Origin: Sulfidibacter corallicola
GTDB lineage: Bacteria > Acidobacteriota > Holophagae > Acanthopleuribacterales > Acanthopleuribacteraceae
Length of the DNA: 64,000 nt
NCBI RefSeq assembly: GCF_017498545.1
Contig: NZ_CP071793.1
Span: 10,534,256 to 10,598,255 of the forward strand
Direction: 5' to 3'
The notes under the pieces were generated by a model. That model did not search any database. It saw only the letters and a program-made list of their open reading frames with translations, and was not told the DNA's origin. How positions within the stretch are numbered: the stretch's first letter is position 1; each line of letters begins with the position of its first letter. Below, piece after piece: positions 35,801 to 43,556 of the stretch. The position numbers and the translations under genes are program-made.

Positions 35801-36891
35801 TGGGCGGCAGCCTGTGTAATAACTACGTTTTCCCAATCGAGATCGAGAAAGACGCGATCCTCGTGGCGCATGATGCCCAGGCGGTAGCTTTCGGCGCCTT
35901 CGACGGCCTCCCACCAGATGGTGGGCCGCGAGGTGGCCCAGTTCTCGGGGAAGAAGGAAAGCGCGGCCGGCGCCTGGGAGGGCTTCAGCACGACCGGCAA
36001 GTCGATCGGGTCGCCGATCAGGTATTCGGTCTTGTCCAGGTAGCGCGGCACCAGCTCGATGGTGGGGTTCTGCCCCTGCCAGAAAGCGTCGGTGAAGGCG
36101 TCGGGCTGGAAGTAGGCAATCAGGGTGCCGACCTGCTTGTCGACGACGGTGTTGTCGAAGAAGCCGGCTCGGGTTTGGGTGTCGTCCAGGCTGTGAAAGA
36201 CCTCCGAGGCCACCCACTGACTGCCGTCCCAATAGGTATTGGATCCGGCAAGCCGCCAGGCCCAGGAAAGGTCGGCGACCTGCCAATCCTCGGGATTGAG
36301 TTTCTCCATGAAGAAGGAGAGCTTCAGGGTCAGCGGCTCGCTGTCGGATCGATCGACCTGCAGGCTGGGCCCGGTATCGAACAGTCGCGGTCCTGGCCGA
36401 ACCTCTTTGAAGGTCAACTCGAAGGGCGCGGCAAAGTAGTTGGGTGTGGAAGGAATGCCCAGTGTGATCCGGACCCGCTGTTCGCGGGCGCCCTGCCAGA
36501 AGGTCGGGGTGAATAGGGGCTGCTGGATCTGGAAAGCCACCCGGACATTGCCGCCGGCCGGTGAGTTGAACAGACTGCGGCTGCTGTCGACCCAGAAGGG
36601 ATGCGTATTGGTTTGAAGCGTGTGAAAGCCGGCATCGCTGGTCCAGGCCTCACCGTCCCAATAGGTGCCAGGCCGGTCGATGTCCTCGAAGCGGGCCAGG
36701 ATGCCGCTGGGGAAGACACCGTGAACCCCCATGTCGACGGTAAAGGCGGCATTGCCGGCCGTCGTGGGATCGACTTCCACCGTGCCGGTCGATACCTGAA
36801 CCACATTGACGTCCACGGCCATCAGGGGGCCGCAGAGGGCCCACCCGATCAACAGAGTCAAAACATTCCGAAATATGGTGTTACACTTCAT
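26800..36891 (-). CDS. Secreted Rhs protein with predicted RNase-type toxin tip
   Basis: The 3363-aa protein starts at ATG 36891 (MKCNTIFRNVLTLLIG signal peptide) and has the same architecture as the second Rhs protein: five YWxGxxW modules, a long central region, YD repeats, a LamG-like insert (27838-28440) and the Rhs core. Here the tip replaces everything after DPSGM, so the Gly-rich pre-toxin region is absent and the unique part is ~237 aa. Its end contains NYRSHGQAVYTDGKRY, DVDSHNGGAFKMGDS and TRSGTY. I associate this with Ntox21-like predicted RNase toxins, tentatively. The central third differs strongly from the other Rhs protein while both ends are near-identical. Confidence 0.85.
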   Translation of the reverse strand: MKCNTIFRNVLTLLIGWALCGPLMAVDVNVVQVSTGTVEVDPTTAGNAAFTVDMGVHGVFPSGILARFEDIDRPGTYWDGEAWTSDAGFHTLQTNTHPFWVDSSRSLFNSPAGGNVRVAFQIQQPLFTPTFWQGAREQRVRITLGIPSTPNYFAAPFELTFKEVRPGPRLFDTGPSLQVDRSDSEPLTLKLSFFMEKLNPEDWQVADLSWAWRLAGSNTYWDGSQWVASEVFHSLDDTQTRAGFFDNTVVDKQVGTLIAYFQPDAFTDAFWQGQNPTIELVPRYLDKTEYLIGDPIDLPVVLKPSQAPAALSFFPENWATSRPTIWWEAVEGAESYRLGIMRHEDRVFLDLDWENVVITQAAAQVPEALELGKRYRLYVYSVNRAGKSTHVRTRELAYLPPEADPPTTAVAVTPAGDLIEARPTFTWSPVKNAKVFFVGLRDSRGHWLDPDWRQNPLELASYQADRELELGEPYEIVMMTGNFLVRSPEVVVGTVRRTGDVSKLQVNSIVVEEAQARGEGIIGSAIAFVGLTTTFSTGFPGTELDRDHLKFFLKNDRGEYWNGAQWRLPRSATDVTWLDLTQQQQSGIFTTLDYTFESATDTHRITLGWDPLQDDYLCNACFPFWQDPITTLDVGLKYDLVAGAEHAAEVEIKKGWPVTEREFASSSASEVEVADTFRTIDLAFDFDIFSVTPDRLWWLWRDERTGEFWNGQQWLPATDIPPWLQVAGVPGDEDLLHWPGLGATLQASESTKRLEASYALGQQSQLFFNGNLTRDVRIFFRYQYSGGPSEIFHIPGTLGNGVGPIRFTNQLGSFSASVNLSYWGIIAPDPAVPYLVQAPQTLVPTEAQVSGHLAEGPDFGAENALYVALALFREDQQNEMVRLRTSQAIRLSEITTERVHHLVESLFLYQGASLILDEDDGDRPYYLAAFVTLDGGFGGLSGPDLEPASLPQEWSLSLNINGVTRKALGRESRESVVAQGIPFIYRSGSLLELASQDPLAIKVSEDYQRELKMVDDLGGRAAANHDDELTITWEDSGEARYDVTWKVVELDAEDHPTGAVIQSGSEATPLKLEGVYQPGTNYRLILSAKDRYGVPFEYIQDFGSIRNIREPVFKFNFGDGGGHNGHHRATLGTTPETFTSCLSKVRTSSGWLLQVLGADHQSNAADLSEIFPGTKITYNYSFYRKTQGSTNGVHLVEEAGTAVTNKFGLPARPPNQLDVDASPQVCITGTHNAGLIPPYPIAVEFEAIQDEWSGYRWNAYTETETYQTRVEFETDRLEMPHGGEDADFCTPNTCGAYGSDPDISRRISIHYDDREQFLWSYVQQPDLALRDLLIPFTVDNVPDSEYHAYSDCDWNLHFYIRHKDAPNGCGLSNTDEIDDRECFQFSMPLHAFLETQGTVRDCGPGIHDLREDHRYLLNLASMQEMADFEAALVAKFGPEFYDVAEEYRFHLYITRPNAEEALAHSSTVADQQQGIPLWFQLHDTSPATLSGLDYVNHSPQVATIQDGHSGSLEIEQNLLATVANQDPHDPLSNLAVDLTAFQWAWVSGTRYWSGSQWLEGVSNPEKWKTVGTGELPFQFAGATLTRESNEILLHVRAEIPYSFFGPEFWDGAGSRTVQLEVRYHLNETINATSTPPQITFEHFETLSDAIVSPKGLNSGLDLSASAELSDPLDVLRNVGDGALRDALNRSYAPEPFVLASQDITGSATHTWVLSAGTIDPGQLTQIPTGPLPNEDWYAWLEVPFDPQTDVAGIQAFLVPYPDHLDSVQPWGNYALREAVVLGTQANWTRADNVFYRYVPSSTDPQKQQFQVCVFVPASRIRRNPIPRLAKTPLPQSAIYGKTDWAAEADPYHNRIISVNYPDPDDPNHKIYQVSFSDLKGYGQETRAMGSYAPVAQKHQYLVSGFATYDALGRQVAAGKGFYGTAPSGAEWSSLMGAGSRDESATAGEAFWKTSRNHIEPDQNPFTNTFYEDDPARGRVMAELPFGEKARDSDDPLRYFRYHYFSIVVGDPGLVVDLPGMMSHLVPVEDGGVLKPGLHGTLAIDPDGAVSVTLTGADADRPLLTIANPSLEWMRAWHLDVVTGEAPDLSMGNSAFTNHKVYLPTGYEGRLNGSTTNLVSYNQFDRFGRLVAVYPPRAFLAPGPNGPWTLSLKDDEVTVDADGIPSGLVTRHVHDAYDRVVETHEPEFGMSEFVYDRHGRLRFSRNAKERPAAGGIGFWFETVYDDQDRVIASRQVRFTNPNGSGYVEYGRTTLQQKVDANSSDLNQLEVTENTAVMTRFDRYDLGFPGGQGAGRLSPWTDTELFPARVDEKPHFWPTLTELEQQNPTGDSDFQFGDPIGQTVEIVGPNSAERFFYDHKGRVVCRVYLIRGVLEPQIFWVEHDNRDRVVRSINRTHHLALGYTYDAFDRLVTTSDLAPLSERMTVHVGFRKHAGEHGGEGQTTFAALGSLIDEESTLSYGSSVRKVGGFTHTPTGHVSQVALGQDSGAWLTTDYRFDVRDWLLDHETKLGGQQAFSAHLDYFGDNGDMFDAGDTSPFRYDGTITRLREIYHLGQAGGASPDQATFDLVHRYRYDAANQLTEARSSWDQELQLTYSYDRNGNRTQETRTRAFRDGETGTYDASLDHEIAQGTNMLAYVDRDELLGGSNPAEHAHLYFDYDALGNIILQKENQVGESVTRNLAYGDPRFPVLPTEIDQVGTLSESERYPTVRATFAYDHSGTRVRRSKFEEGQNTVSETTYFVPAGTENHAELDDFGRIKRAYLLNGGDRIGYKSKRHAGLYVKDHLGSTRMVVAMYRNRAGESRSEPPTPARLAGDVVAAFSFNGDLTNEGTSGDSWTVDGSVPTFTSRRGDRALWLNGGQDIDVSYHGDMDGLGNAWTISLWLYDEDEDDGIDDGGTLVYAGATGDTRLAPFLFYIDDNKTPTVSLGNGIDRQWITVGNRISYRRWTHLAVTYDGQQVTAYQDGIQVGDAKAVTIGALYPAAGLTMGYLPLYLYRWHGGLDEVQVLKRAATAEEIQSAYLPGLGEGAESAPDYARGGEVDLSHLIVMAQSDTDPFGITLREAMNTAVSGNEKEPHLFTGQEKEPDFGMYYMGGRWHLPEVGRFLQVDPADQYWNPYSYVGNDPVNMVDPSGMIGESIFSSYTASLAVADAKMDSFAQQIFPFDREVNLEYTVLGLMSEGTTVPASIVGMSEEWEWDFVSNKNYWRFDFLFDSKVLLSRRAVNIEGLYDFNKEATFVLDFMLLRRARYALNPFVLNVVKGGARRRAVDKIDELVAASKPSQKDLLLGPALTRKQRLENIALEKGFRKTNYRSHGQAVYTDGKRYLTIDVDSHNGGAFKMGDSIKSLKSKTTRSGTYNEKLERIGE
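27513..32050 (-). repeat. Rhs C-terminal duplication block, copy C
   Basis: This is near-identical to about 15290-19830 in the second Rhs gene, and from 27513 to about 31029 also to the orphan copy. Identity fades on the 5' side around codons for VRYHLNETINA and ends on the 3' side exactly at the DP(S/T)G motif. Confidence 0.8.
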
Positions 36892-37060
36892 CACATCATC
36901 CCTTGTACAAGCAGGTCGTGGGGTTTCAGACAGTCGGAGGCCCAATCGCGGGCGGGTTCGGGACACACCTCGCGATGGGCAGGGCATGGAAGCCAGCGGC
37001 GGTTATGGGGTGGGGAGCTCGCCGTACTCGACGCGGTAATGCTCGGATTTCAGGATGCCG
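35395..37060 (-). repeat. rhs 5' duplication block, copy 2
   Basis: This is the counterpart of 23184-24849. Here the partner gene is intact, so this is probably the parental arrangement. Between 32050 and 35395 the two Rhs genes are only moderately similar. Confidence 0.85.
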
Positions 37061-40000
37061 TCCGGGTCGTAGGTGCGGAACAGCTCGCCCTTACGGTTGT
37101 ACTCGAAGCGCGCGGTGCGCCCGCGGGCATCGGTGATCGAAATGACTTGGTGTCGGTGGGGGTCGTAGCCAATGATCGACACCTGGGCATCGGATTTCTC
37201 ACCGGCAGCGTCGGCGGCCGGGTAGACCGTGATCTCGTCGAAGTAGGCGGTGTCACTGCCGTTTGGCGAGCTGCTATCGCTTTGAACGGTGATTTCATAA
37301 TTCAGGAGTGTGCTGGTCCGGTGCCGCACCAGATACCACCCGTTGTCCACGGCGCGAATCCAAACGGGATCGTCACTGGAGGATTGAGGTCGCCTCGGCT
37401 GGACACCCAAGTTGATACCCGGCAGGGTGATTTGCGTGCCAGGCCCATTGGGTTTCACGTAAAAGCTGACCCAATATTCCGCACGCGGATCGCGCACGGT
37501 GGGGAAATAGGCGTTGCCAAACGCAGCGGGAATCGTGAACGAGCCCGACTTGGCTTGGGTCCCCACGTAGGCGTGGCGGAACTGGTGGAGATAGGTGGCG
37601 GCGTTGGCAGGGATGGTGGGAAAGGCGGTGTTGGCATACACCGTCGGATCCGCACCGGCATCCAGGTCCTCGAACCCCTGATAGTAGACTTGGCCCAACT
37701 GCGCGTTGGAGAAACTGGCCTTCAGGCGAATCCCCTCTTGATCGTAGACGGCCGCGCTGAAACGGTCCTGGCGATCGCGGTACTCGACGACGTTGCCCTG
37801 ATGGTTGTACTGAAGGTTCTGGCCAGGCGCTTCCCAGCGACCCGAGCCGGTGTCCCAACTCAGGTTCAGCAGGTTTCCGCCGATACTGGGCACCTTCAAT
37901 TGCAACCAGCCGTTGCCGGTCTTGGCCGCATCCGGGTGGACGAAGGCAAAGGATGCATCCTGAGCCCAGGCGGTGTCTCGGCCCGCCAGGCGCTTCTGAC
38001 TCCAGTGATCCAATCTGGCACCGAGGATGTGGGTACCATCGGCGGTCAAAGCTCCCAAGAGCCCGTTTTCCAGATTCGGCTGCGTGAGGGGCATGGTTCT
38101 CAGGGCCGCCACTGCGAGTCCGGGTTGGGCTCGCATGTTCTGATCCAGCATGCTGAGTCGCCATTCCTGGCCGTCGACCTGACATTGGCTTCCCGGTGGA
38201 TTCCCAAAGGGTTCGGTGAAGATGCGATAGGCCGGAACCTGAAGATCGTAGCGATATTCAATGCTCCCATCGCCATCCATGGTTTGAGTTTGCGAAAGGG
38301 CGATGCCACCGGTGCCCGCATCGAAGGCGAGCACTTCCTGGTGGGAGACCTCTTCGATCGTGCGATCGTGAAGCGGGCTAAAGCTTCGAGTGGTCGTCTT
38401 CACTCGCCGGAAGGTGTTGAAAATTTCGTCCTGCATGCGGAACCCGACGCGGTACTCACGTCCGTTTCCTTCTTCATTACCGATACCATCCAGATCGGAA
38501 GGCGCCACGGCGATCATCATGTTGCGTTCGAAGGAAACACCCTGATACCAATGACGGGTGAAGGGGCGTCCGTTCGGGTACGTGGCATCTTCGGTGCCGG
38601 GAATGGTTCCCTCGGTCAAGGTCCCGGTATCCGGAGACATCGAGAGGTGCTTCAAGAGATAACTTTGGTCCGAACCAGGGGTGTAGGAAGGCTGATAGGT
38701 ATGCATCGCTTCCCTGATTTTCCGTTGTCGGCTGTCCCAAACCTCTTCTTTTTTGATCGTACCGATCAGGGAGGTATTGTTCAGGACGCGCTGCACCGAC
38801 TGATACTCCAATGAGAACTTGGCCGGATACTCGTTGTTGAGGTAATCCACTTCCCATTCCGGCTGATCCGCGTTGTTTTCCCGCTTCAACTTCCATTTCA
38901 CCAAAGGAACGTCGCTCGCGCTCAACTCGACCAGGCTGTCCAGTGTGTTTACCGTTTCCTCGACCATCGGTGAGGCGGTGACCGTTTCCGAGGGGATCAC
39001 ATCCTTGAACGGCTTGTGGATCACGGCATCGCGGGCCGTGTGGAACTGGAACTGGGTGTGACCGGTATCCAATCCTTCCGACACCGTCTGAACGCGAACC
39101 CAGCCATAGGTCACTTCCGAACCCGGCATATTGGCATAGGGATGGGCTTCGCTGCGCAGGACGCGGCGGTCGCCTCCGCTACCGGAGTTGTTCAAAGGTG
39201 GATCGAGGAAAATGGCGCCGCTGTCCATGCCCGTTTCGGGATCCGTGTAGCTGTATCGCACCCGTTGCACCAATTCCGGCGGCGGCTGGACGGGATTGGG
39301 AACACTCGTGGCACCGGGATAACTTTCGGGTTGCGAGACGAGTTCCGCAACCCGCAGTCCCCCGGCAAACTCGCCCACGTATTCGGGATCGGGCAGTGCC
39401 GGCTGAGATCCGCTTTTCTTGGGAATACCGTGAAACGAAAAGCGATCCACCACCGCGTCCTCTTGGGACATGTACCAGAGCCAACGCACGAACTCGAGCG
39501 TGGCCGGATGGGTTTTATCGAGTTTGGTGGGATCGTCCTGTTGGGTTGGCAGGATGAAACGCACCTTCGATGTAGCAGAATTCCCGTCATCGCAGATACC
39601 ACACCACCACGGCGTGTTGGTTTCATCGCAGTTTTGGGTTGGAATCGTACCGAAACAGGCTCGTGCTTGGACGACCACCTGCTCCTGCCAATATGCGTCC
39701 GTTTGCGTTTGCCCGTTCACCTCGGTCGAGGTGTTCCAATTCAGGGAAACGGCTTGATACACATCGTCGACCAGAGTCAGGAATGGCAGTACATCTCCTT
39801 GGTCATCGCGTACCAGGTGGTACATGGGCTCGGGATGATCGATTTTGAAAAGTGAAACCTCTTCCCCGTTTTCACCAGGACGTCCACTGAGACCAAAGGC
39901 TTTGTCCTCTCCCTCGCCGTCTTCTCTCACCAGTGCCACCCGATCCTGAACGTAGGTATACCGGTCTCGATCGTAAGTAATGGAAAGCCTGGTGCCTACC

Positions 40001-43000
40001 GGGGTCAAGACACTCTTGAGACTGTAGCTGGCCTGAATCGGATTGATTCCGTCAGACAACAATGACTTGGCTACGAAACTGCGCTCCGCCGTGCTGCCCA
40101 GGTTGGGATAACCCCACGGATCTCGGTGATAGTATTTAAATACCGAAGGACCATAGCCCTCATTGCTGTAAGAGGTCGAATCCGCATAGTATTCGAACTC
40201 GTAAGGATGACCGGCGAGAACGTCACTGGGATGTTTGAACGAAACCTTGGTCAGAAAGAGGCGGCGCCCATTCTCGGAGTTGGGCATATGGGGATAGTCG
40301 AGATAGTCGTATTGAAACTCGACCTTGCTCTGGTAGTCATCGCCCCAAGCGTCTTCTTCCGGATTCTGATCCACAGGATACTTCAGCAGGTGGTTGATAT
40401 CGTAGGTGATCGTGGTCAATGCACCCCGATTCCCTTGGAGGATGGCGGGCACGTCCTCCAGATCGAAAAGACGAATACTTTTCAGATATACCGAGCCATT
40501 GGGACCCAGCAGGTAATCGGGTGGATTCCCCTCGTTCGCTCGATTGAGATCCACATGAATGGAACTGAAGATGCTGCCGTCGAAAATGCGGGTTAGCCAG
40601 GCATCGCTCAAAGGTGCCTCGACATGAAACAGGTCGTGATCCCCTTCTCGCCAGGTGCCCAGATACTCGAACGGTGCTTCGAATTGATCCAGGGATTGAG
40701 TGGGATTCACTTGGGCAAAAGAGCCTCGGAACACGGCTTGGATCGACTGACCCATATCCAGGTCGAGGCGACGCGCCGTGCCTCGTGGCATCAACAGCAG
40801 GAAATGACGTTGGATGTCGCCGTCACCCGCGCTGAGGTTCTCCTGGGCGTAGAGGTCCAGCAAATCCTGATGAATGTCGGTGGGGGCGTTTTGGGGTCGG
40901 TCGTACATGGGATCGGCGGCCGGTTGATAGTGTAACCCCGGAAAAAAGACGATCTGATTGCGATCGACGTTGGCGGGGTCCCAGCGCGTTTCAGGCGGCA
41001 GATAACTGCCTTGCGGCACTTCCGCCGTCAAGTGATCCTCGCGATCGAAACCGAAATCGAAGGCGGCGAAGTGAGTTCGGGTACGCGCATAGGTGGGAAA
41101 ATACAGTTCCTTCACACCGCGCCGGCGCTCGTAATGGTACTTGTCTTCATAAATGCTCTTGCCGAGGAACAGGAAATCGGGCTCGCCGTCACCATCCACG
41201 CCACCGCCGGAAAGGGGCATCATCCACTGCATCGATGGGTTGGCCAGTTGGTAATGAAAGGTGACGTAATCGCCGTAATCTTCAGGGCCGATGTGACCGC
41301 AGGGCGCCGCATCGTAGTAGTCCGGCGACACGACGGCCGCCAGATACCAGGCATAGGCATAGGGTTCGGCGACATAGGTGGATTTGATGGAATCGGGATC
41401 GGCCGCACCAGGTTCGGAAGTCACACGGAAGTGAGACTGTTCGCCGTAATTGTGGGGGCGTGCGCCGGCCGTGACATGGCCTCGCTCATTGGCCATGACA
41501 CCGAAGATGTACTTCACCCCGTTGGGATTGGTAACCTCGATCCGGCCGATTTTGCCCCAATGGTCGAGCACGTAGCGAATGCGCTGGGAGTACTGATGGC
41601 GGCGATACGCGAGTGGGCTCTCGTCTGCAGGTGAAAAAGGGCGGTAATCCTCGCTCAAGCCGGGATCGGACAGGAACACCATATTGTCGGCCAATTCGGA
41701 GCGCCATTGGATGTCTTGAAAGTACCTGGTGATATCCACCGGAAAACGGCGCGGCTCGGTGGGTTGGGGGTCATCGGGATCAGGTTCGCCATTGAGCAGC
41801 ATCACCAAGTTGCGGTACGGGAAAAAACGCCAGTCGGAGCCATCGACCGATACCTGTGAGGTTTGGTCCTGTGGGACCAACAGACCGCGTTTTGAAAGAA
41901 CGGGCTTGGCGACGCCACTGATGCCCTGGGCGGCCACATTGTAAATGTCGAAATTTGCGTTGGCATAATTGGTGTCGAATGCATCGAATTGATACTGGTC
42001 GGCACTACCCGCATAAGCGTTGTTGAAATCCTGAAAATAGCCATCCAGCAGCACGGCACGATGGTGGTAATTGCGGTAATAGGTTCGATCCACATCGAGC
42101 GCGTCGACCTCCGCCTGCAGGGAAGCGACACCTGCCGCATCAAGTCGATCGAGACCGGTGACATTACTGCCGCCAGCCACGTCGGGATATGCCGCAGGGG
42201 ACTCGGGAATCTCGTCACGAAACGGGTGATCCTGTCGTGGGAGGTGAAGATAACCATACGCGTCGGAGTATTGTTTGCGATAACTGTAGGACTTGGAGAA
42301 ACCGAGGGATACAAACAGGATGTTGACGTTGGCTTCGCCAGTGCGGGTCACAAACGGTGAGTATGCCGGTGATTTGGAGAGGGAGTGACTGCCTCCGGCA
42401 AACGAGAATCCGACATTGCCCGCCGAGCTCAGCGACAGGCTGGCCGCGTTCCCGGCTGATACGGATGCGGTTGCCGAAAACCCTTGGCTCCCGTAATGGG
42501 CACCAGCGGTGATTTGGCTGCTGACGGAAGTGCTGATCCCCACCGAGGTGGAGGACTGATTGTCGGCGCTCCGGTAATAATTGAAATTGGAATTGGCATT
42601 CGCATAGCTCAATCCCACGCTGCCTCCCAGGCCACCATGGTTGTCCCAACGAACGGAAGCACTCCAACCGGCATACCCCAAACCAACGTGGTATCCATGC
42701 ACCGAGGGCAAGGTTTCTTTCGAGAAAACCGTGGCACCGCGAAAGTCATCGGGATGGGCACGCACCGCTCGCGCCACCGAACCCGGCGACAGGTTCCACC
42801 CCAGCCCGACCCAACTGGCTTCCTGGCCGTGCTTGATCCCCGCGACGTAATTGAGCGAAAGCGGGTAGCCGCCGCCGGGTGCGCCGGGAATGGTCATCAC
42901 CGGCAAGGCGTAGGTGAAATCGCCGGTGGCGAGGTTGACCAGGTCGGTGATGTCCACCGGCTCGAATTGGGTCACCTCGGGCGCCGTGGCACCGGCCGTT

Positions 43001-43074
43001 TGGGCCATCGCGCGCGGCAGCACCGCACTTGCGATCAGTATCGTCGAAATCCAGAAATATCGGGACAGGCTCAT
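37003..43074 (-). CDS. Large secreted Rhs/SpvB-like partner protein
   Basis: The 2023-aa protein starts at ATG 43074 (MSLSRYFWISTILIASAVLP, signal peptide with likely cut after AMA), with GTGGAG upstream. In-frame ATGs at 43080 and 43089 are alternatives. Mature residues begin with the motif VNLATGDFTYALPVMTIPG and WVGLGWNLSPGSVAR, found at the start of Rhs/SpvB-type shells. A Ser/Gly/Ala-rich stretch (about residues 125-260) follows. The C-terminus has YD-type repeats (ITDARGRTARFEYNRKGELF) but no Rhs core or toxin tip. It is the first gene of the locus, 111 bp before the Rhs gene. The split into two polypeptides recalls TcB/TcC, so it may form part of a cocoon with the Rhs proteins; this is inference. 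Confidence 0.8.
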   Translation of the reverse strand: MSLSRYFWISTILIASAVLPRAMAQTAGATAPEVTQFEPVDITDLVNLATGDFTYALPVMTIPGAPGGGYPLSLNYVAGIKHGQEASWVGLGWNLSPGSVARAVRAHPDDFRGATVFSKETLPSVHGYHVGLGYAGWSASVRWDNHGGLGGSVGLSYANANSNFNYYRSADNQSSTSVGISTSVSSQITAGAHYGSQGFSATASVSAGNAASLSLSSAGNVGFSFAGGSHSLSKSPAYSPFVTRTGEANVNILFVSLGFSKSYSYRKQYSDAYGYLHLPRQDHPFRDEIPESPAAYPDVAGGSNVTGLDRLDAAGVASLQAEVDALDVDRTYYRNYHHRAVLLDGYFQDFNNAYAGSADQYQFDAFDTNYANANFDIYNVAAQGISGVAKPVLSKRGLLVPQDQTSQVSVDGSDWRFFPYRNLVMLLNGEPDPDDPQPTEPRRFPVDITRYFQDIQWRSELADNMVFLSDPGLSEDYRPFSPADESPLAYRRHQYSQRIRYVLDHWGKIGRIEVTNPNGVKYIFGVMANERGHVTAGARPHNYGEQSHFRVTSEPGAADPDSIKSTYVAEPYAYAWYLAAVVSPDYYDAAPCGHIGPEDYGDYVTFHYQLANPSMQWMMPLSGGGVDGDGEPDFLFLGKSIYEDKYHYERRRGVKELYFPTYARTRTHFAAFDFGFDREDHLTAEVPQGSYLPPETRWDPANVDRNQIVFFPGLHYQPAADPMYDRPQNAPTDIHQDLLDLYAQENLSAGDGDIQRHFLLLMPRGTARRLDLDMGQSIQAVFRGSFAQVNPTQSLDQFEAPFEYLGTWREGDHDLFHVEAPLSDAWLTRIFDGSIFSSIHVDLNRANEGNPPDYLLGPNGSVYLKSIRLFDLEDVPAILQGNRGALTTITYDINHLLKYPVDQNPEEDAWGDDYQSKVEFQYDYLDYPHMPNSENGRRLFLTKVSFKHPSDVLAGHPYEFEYYADSTSYSNEGYGPSVFKYYHRDPWGYPNLGSTAERSFVAKSLLSDGINPIQASYSLKSVLTPVGTRLSITYDRDRYTYVQDRVALVREDGEGEDKAFGLSGRPGENGEEVSLFKIDHPEPMYHLVRDDQGDVLPFLTLVDDVYQAVSLNWNTSTEVNGQTQTDAYWQEQVVVQARACFGTIPTQNCDETNTPWWCGICDDGNSATSKVRFILPTQQDDPTKLDKTHPATLEFVRWLWYMSQEDAVVDRFSFHGIPKKSGSQPALPDPEYVGEFAGGLRVAELVSQPESYPGATSVPNPVQPPPELVQRVRYSYTDPETGMDSGAIFLDPPLNNSGSGGDRRVLRSEAHPYANMPGSEVTYGWVRVQTVSEGLDTGHTQFQFHTARDAVIHKPFKDVIPSETVTASPMVEETVNTLDSLVELSASDVPLVKWKLKRENNADQPEWEVDYLNNEYPAKFSLEYQSVQRVLNNTSLIGTIKKEEVWDSRQRKIREAMHTYQPSYTPGSDQSYLLKHLSMSPDTGTLTEGTIPGTEDATYPNGRPFTRHWYQGVSFERNMMIAVAPSDLDGIGNEEGNGREYRVGFRMQDEIFNTFRRVKTTTRSFSPLHDRTIEEVSHQEVLAFDAGTGGIALSQTQTMDGDGSIEYRYDLQVPAYRIFTEPFGNPPGSQCQVDGQEWRLSMLDQNMRAQPGLAVAALRTMPLTQPNLENGLLGALTADGTHILGARLDHWSQKRLAGRDTAWAQDASFAFVHPDAAKTGNGWLQLKVPSIGGNLLNLSWDTGSGRWEAPGQNLQYNHQGNVVEYRDRQDRFSAAVYDQEGIRLKASFSNAQLGQVYYQGFEDLDAGADPTVYANTAFPTIPANAATYLHQFRHAYVGTQAKSGSFTIPAAFGNAYFPTVRDPRAEYWVSFYVKPNGPGTQITLPGINLGVQPRRPQSSSDDPVWIRAVDNGWYLVRHRTSTLLNYEITVQSDSSSPNGSDTAYFDEITVYPAADAAGEKSDAQVSIIGYDPHRHQVISITDARGRTARFEYNRKGELFRTYDPDGILKSEHYRVEYGELPTP

Positions 43075-43556
43075 TTCCATCTCCACCAAATGGCTGTGCG
43101 CACAAGAGGATTGCCCCGCCGTCGGCGGGTCTCGCGCGAGTTGGGGTTGCTCGGCTGCTCAACCTTCTTTTAGGTTCACGACTGTCGTGCGATGGTTGAG
43201 ATATGTCGTTTCTCCACCAATCCGGACTACACGGAATGGTGGCCACGAGGGGAAGGCGGAACTCGTGACGAAACAAAGCCAGTACAGTCTGGCCCAGGCC
43301 TTCCGATTAGTTGGAATCGCATAAATATGTCCCACTCCAAGAAACGGAAACGTCAACTTGCAGCCATTCACGGAGTGGACAATCTGCATTTTAGACCACA
43401 CATCAATCAAGTAAAACACATTTTTTAGTTTTTTTATCGTCTTTTAGACATTTCATGATACGTTGAATAGGCCATATATGCCGAGCCCTCATCAACGTCA
43501 TGGAGATGATGCCGCTCGAGCATGGGACATCGAATACAAAAGGTTTTCACACCTGA
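43075..43556. other. Divergent intergenic region between the Rhs locus and the T2SS operon
   Basis: These 482 bp separate the two oppositely transcribed loci and should carry promoters for both. The part nearest the T2SS operon (43400-43480) is A+T-rich with T-runs. An 86-codon minus-strand frame at 43159-43419 has no family feature and is not called. I cannot assign promoter elements with confidence. Confidence 0.5.

Noticed and set aside
26800..36891. T6SS-type Rhs (PAAR or VgrG-linked)
   Set aside because: A Sec signal peptide is present, no PAAR motif is visible at the N-terminus, and no vgrG, hcp, tss or EagR genes are in the window.
36601..38814. 737-codon + strand frame across the rhs start and partner-gene end
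   Set aside because: It is antisense to two genes with signal peptide and Rhs features. Its composition is that of a mirrored frame.
43159..43419. 86-codon minus-strand frame in the divergent intergenic region
   Set aside because: No ribosome binding site, no family feature, and it occupies the expected promoter region.
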